Source: Escherichia whittamii (GTDB taxonomy: Bacteria; Pseudomonadota; Gammaproteobacteria; Enterobacterales; Enterobacteriaceae). Taken from it: a DNA stretch of 64,000 nt. Made by a program: the position numbers and the translations under genes. Shown here one piece after another: positions 61,576-64,000 of the stretch (position 1 is its first letter; each line of letters opens with the position of its first letter). The notes below the pieces were generated by a model. That model searched no databases. It worked only from the letters and a program-made list of their open reading frames with translations, and was not told the DNA's origin. The stretch is taken from positions 125,729 to 189,728 of the forward strand of contig NZ_JACSQI010000009.1 of assembly GCF_014836715.1 (NCBI RefSeq), given 5' to 3'.

Positions 61576-62304
61576 TCAGGAAAAGGTCCCTGTTGACTGT
61601 TGTGCAAACTGGTGTGGCGTTATGCCATAATACTGGCGGAAAGTATTAATAAAGTACGACGTACTGCTATAGCCACATTTTTCTGCGATCATCGGCAACG
61701 GGATTTGTCGTAACTCGAGTAGTCGCCTGGCCATCGACATTCGTGAAGCCAATAAAATTTTGCTAAAGCAGGTTTTTTCATCCTGCAATTTTTTCTTGAT
61801 TAAGCTTTCACTGGTATACATTTTTTCGGCGATATCACGCAGATACCAGCGTCTGGCAATATCAAAGCCAATAATGCGTTCAACTTTACCTGAAACAGTA
61901 CTAATGCTATTAAAAAGGAAGGGGATAAGTTCTTTATTCCGTGAAAACATCGAAAGGCAGGAAAAGTAAAGCATATTACTTAATGTTTTGGACGCAATAT
62001 CTTCTTGAGCAAAACTATCAAATATCGCAGTGACCAGCGGCATCGGTGGTGTTGGGTTAACTAACAACCGTTTTTTACTATGCAGCCCTAAACACCGACC
62101 AGAAAGACGGATATTGTGCAAATAATAGCTAATGACCCTTTCATCGATATCTAGTCTGCGGACGAGGGATTCATCAAAAGGAAAATTCTCCACCATATTT
62201 TTGCCCATCAAAAGAATACTCTCTTTTTGTAAAGAGATTTTTTGCTGCTCATGATATATATCAAATGAACAGCGGGTGAGGATCACCGAGCAAACGTGTG
62301 CCAT
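61576..62304 (-). CDS. gadW: GadW, AraC-family acid-resistance regulator
   Basis: 242-residue regulator with C-terminal AraC DNA-binding domain (two HTHs: RRWYLRDIAEKMYTSESLIKKKLQ and PLPMIAEKCGYSSTSYFINTFRQYYG). Works with GadX to tune gadA, gadBC and gadE. N-terminal half differs from K-12 GadW noticeably more than the HTH part (from memory), so effector or dimer properties could differ. Confidence 0.93.
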   Translation of the reverse strand: MAHVCSVILTRCSFDIYHEQQKISLQKESILLMGKNMVENFPFDESLVRRLDIDERVISYYLHNIRLSGRCLGLHSKKRLLVNPTPPMPLVTAIFDSFAQEDIASKTLSNMLYFSCLSMFSRNKELIPFLFNSISTVSGKVERIIGFDIARRWYLRDIAEKMYTSESLIKKKLQDEKTCFSKILLASRMSMARRLLELRQIPLPMIAEKCGYSSTSYFINTFRQYYGITPHQFAQQSTGTFS

Positions 62305-62550
62305 GACAAGCCCTTATATTCCATTACTACAACCATTACAATTTCAGTATACAAATGAAATGATGTATGACTCCTGTAAAAAATCAAAACTGCCAAAATT
62401 GGTAGGACCAAAAGTAATCACATACATAAGCGCACATATCAGCTAAACCATAAAAAGTAAATGCCTGTGTGATATATCTTAAATTTGTGTATAGCTTATA
62501 TTTATAAAAAATTGGCTGATCTTATCTCCAGTAAAAGTTATATTTAAACC

Positions 62551-62656
62551 ACTGAGAGCACAAAGTTTCCCGTGCCAACATGGAGTGTTATAACGGCTTA
62601 TTAGTCTGGAGACGGCAGACTATCCTCTTCCCGGTCCCCTATGCCGGGTTTTTTTT
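62551..62656 (+). ncRNA. gadY: GadY small RNA, antisense to gadX 3' end
   Basis: About 105 bases beginning ACTGAGAGCACAAAG and ending in terminator CCCGG / CCGGG plus eight T. It is encoded on the strand opposite gadX-gadW, between them; pairing with the gadX 3'UTR leads to processing of the gadXW transcript and stabilises gadX mRNA (known). Almost identical to K-12. Confidence 0.93.
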
Positions 62657-62671
62657 AACTTCAAAAAGCAA

Positions 62672-63487
62672 TTATAACCTTACTATCCTTTCATGGTGAC
62701 AACACTTTTCTGGTACACAAACATGCATCATCAGATGGTTATCCCCTCCTCTTTCAGCTATTCGTTCATGGTACTCTGTCGGTGTCATGCCATAATAATT
62801 GCGAAAAACATAAATAAAATACGACACGCTGTTATAGCCACACAACACGGCCACTCTCTTTATAGAAACATTATGTATTACAATGAGTTGTATCGCTCGC
62901 CGCATTCTGCATTCGGTAAGCAGTTGTGAATAAGACGTCTCTTCTTCGCGCAATTTTTTCTTTAACAAACTTGGACTCATCAATAACTCGTTGGCTATTT
63001 TCGCCAATGACCATTCATGAGCGATATTACGGTTAATGACCGTACAAACCCGCGTTCGCATATTGGGCTGTAAGATATTCATGAGTAGCGGTATAAATTG
63101 TTCATCTTCAAGAAAAACCGAAAATATCGCGAATATTAATGCCCTGTTACGTAAAACCTCACCATAGCGGAAATTTTTACTCTGCGAAAGCTGTACAACT
63201 TCCTGAAAAACAGGAATATCTCGGGTACAGTGATGAACGATTAACGAAGGAACTTTTTTATAGGCATGAAGATTTAATGCCTCCACCTTGAGCATCGGGA
63301 GAAATAATGAAAGTGTTTCCCTCGTGACAAAGACTACGTTCTCTGCACATTTATCAACTAAAATCTGGTTTGCATCCGCAAAAACCAAATCACCACTGTT
63401 AAAACAGCGACATTCACCACTCTGCATGGTGAGAATATATTTATGCTTTGCGTACGCAATTAAACAAGTTCCATGTAGTGATTGCAT
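62672..63487 (-). CDS. gadX: GadX, AraC-family acid-resistance regulator
   Basis: 271-residue activator of gadA, gadBC and gadE. AraC domain near the C-terminus (HEWSLAKIANELLMSPSLLKKKLREEE and VSIKRVAVLCGYNSVSYFIYVFRNYYG). Start at 63,487 (MQSLHGTCL); an ATG directly before it at 63,490 is equally possible. The last ~30 residues (HERIAERGGDNHLMMHVCV onwards) do not resemble my memory of K-12 GadX and include several Cys/His. Forms the gadAX unit. Confidence 0.93.
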   Translation of the reverse strand: MQSLHGTCLIAYAKHKYILTMQSGECRCFNSGDLVFADANQILVDKCAENVVFVTRETLSLFLPMLKVEALNLHAYKKVPSLIVHHCTRDIPVFQEVVQLSQSKNFRYGEVLRNRALIFAIFSVFLEDEQFIPLLMNILQPNMRTRVCTVINRNIAHEWSLAKIANELLMSPSLLKKKLREEETSYSQLLTECRMRRAIQLIVIHNVSIKRVAVLCGYNSVSYFIYVFRNYYGMTPTEYHERIAERGGDNHLMMHVCVPEKCCHHERIVRL

Positions 63488-63881
63488 CATTAATACACTA
63501 TAACAAAAACATATTATTGTATTTAATGTAGCACGCAAACACCCTAAGTCAAATCGATACTTAAACAAAGCTTAACCGAAAAAAAGAATAGCATCCTAAG
63601 TGGCTAGAAGCATTGTTCCAGAACACTTATTTTTCAATCTATTAGAGCAAAAATGAACAATAATAACGGATATGAATAATAGCTCATGCATCCAGCTATA
63701 ATTCGCACAGATTTTAATTTACATTTCAAATTATTCAATTATATGAATTCCCCAAAAACAAAAAAAATGATCAGAATTAGCATTCTGATCATTACGCCAC
63801 GGCTCTTATTTATAGGATATATTTCTTTACCATGAAGGCATTAAGCCTGCATGCTCAGAGCATGCAGGTGACATCCTGTTA
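63488..63881. other. gadA-gadX intergenic region with hairpins
   Basis: 394 bases. Minus-strand terminator at 63,754-63,792: perfect 11-base stem ATGATCAGAAT / ATTCTGATCAT, then a T-rich run; suits partial termination of gadA before gadX. Another hairpin CCTGCATGCT / AGCATGCAGG is at 63,846-63,868, just after gadA. The AT-rich remainder holds the gadX promoter. Confidence 0.75.
63754..63792 (-). terminator. Terminator downstream of gadA
   Basis: Minus strand: ATGATCAGAAT, loop GCTA, ATTCTGATCAT, then eight T broken by G and more T. About 90 bases after the gadA stop. Confidence 0.85.
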
Positions 63882-64000
63882 TCAGGTATGTTTAAAGCTG
63901 TTCTGCTGGGCAATACCCTGCAGTTTCGGGTGATCGCTGAGATATTTCAGGGAGGCTTTGTAGTCTTCCAGTAACAGTTCAGCGAAGTCCATTTCGAAGC
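63882..64000 (-). CDS. gadA: Glutamate decarboxylase alpha, 3' end only
   Basis: The last 39 codons, reading [20 protein letters not shown] and ending QQNSFKHT, the C-terminus of GadA/GadB. GadA converts glutamate to GABA and consumes a proton; the C-terminal tail is the pH-dependent plug with the HKLQ/…H-K-H-T end that folds over the active site. Assigned to gadA by its place next to gadX. Cut by the window edge. Confidence 0.95.

Overview
The window is chromosomal DNA of an Escherichia coli strain that is not K-12. Gene content, order and near-identical protein sequences follow the E. coli backbone from panM/livJ to gadA (comparison with K-12 is from memory; no search was run). Both ends are open: the right edge cuts gadA.

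Layout. 1-5,700: panM, an ataR-ataT toxin-antitoxin pair set between panM and livJ, livJ, rpoH with a very legible control region (sigma-E promoter, two DnaA boxes), then ftsX-ftsE-ftsY on the minus strand. 7,350-17,200: housekeeping and membrane genes (rsmD, yhhL, yhhM, yhhN, the Zn/Cd/Pb exporter zntA with its ZntR promoter, an unnamed small membrane protein, tusA, yhhQ, dcrB, yhhS, yhhT, acpT). 17,200-22,600: the nickel importer nikABCDE and its repressor nikR, with a full NikR operator.

22,700-28,500 is accessory DNA. Where K-12 carries rhsB, this strain has a seven-gene sugar operon: GntR-type regulator, galactitol-type PTS EIIA, EIIB and EIIC, FGGY kinase, a dedicated HPr-like protein and a class II ketose-bisphosphate aldolase. 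Its substrate is not known to me. 28,500-35,200: yhhJ-rbbA-yhiI exporter operon, a 670-base AT-rich gap where K-12 has yhiJ and yhiL, then yhiM. 35,200-46,550: yhiN, pitA, uspB, uspA, dtpB, rsmJ, prlC (with a sigma-32 promoter), rlmJ, gor.

46,550-51,100: the SOS toxin gene dinQ with its LexA box and the agrA/agrB antisense RNAs, including a gor-like fragment between the two agr copies; then arsRBC, followed by a second ArsR-type regulator divergent from a cysteine-rich ArsP/SO_0444-type permease, which K-12 lacks here. 51,700-64,000 is the acid fitness island: slp, dctR, yhiD, hdeB, hdeA, hdeD, gadE (with the ArrS antisense RNA), mdtE, mdtF, gadW, the sRNA gadY, gadX and the 3' end of gadA.

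How genes work together. Three metal or metalloid defence systems (zntA, arsRBC, the ArsR2/permease pair) and a nickel uptake system sit in one window. The acid island combines outer-membrane (Slp), periplasmic (HdeA, HdeB), inner-membrane (HdeD, YhiD) and efflux (MdtEF) functions under GadE, GadW and GadX, with GadY and ArrS as RNA regulators. The best candidates for something little described are the PTS/kinase/HPr/aldolase operon, the permease with four vicinal Cys pairs, a possible small membrane protein opposite the mdtF 3' end, and the gor-like relic in the dinQ-agr locus.
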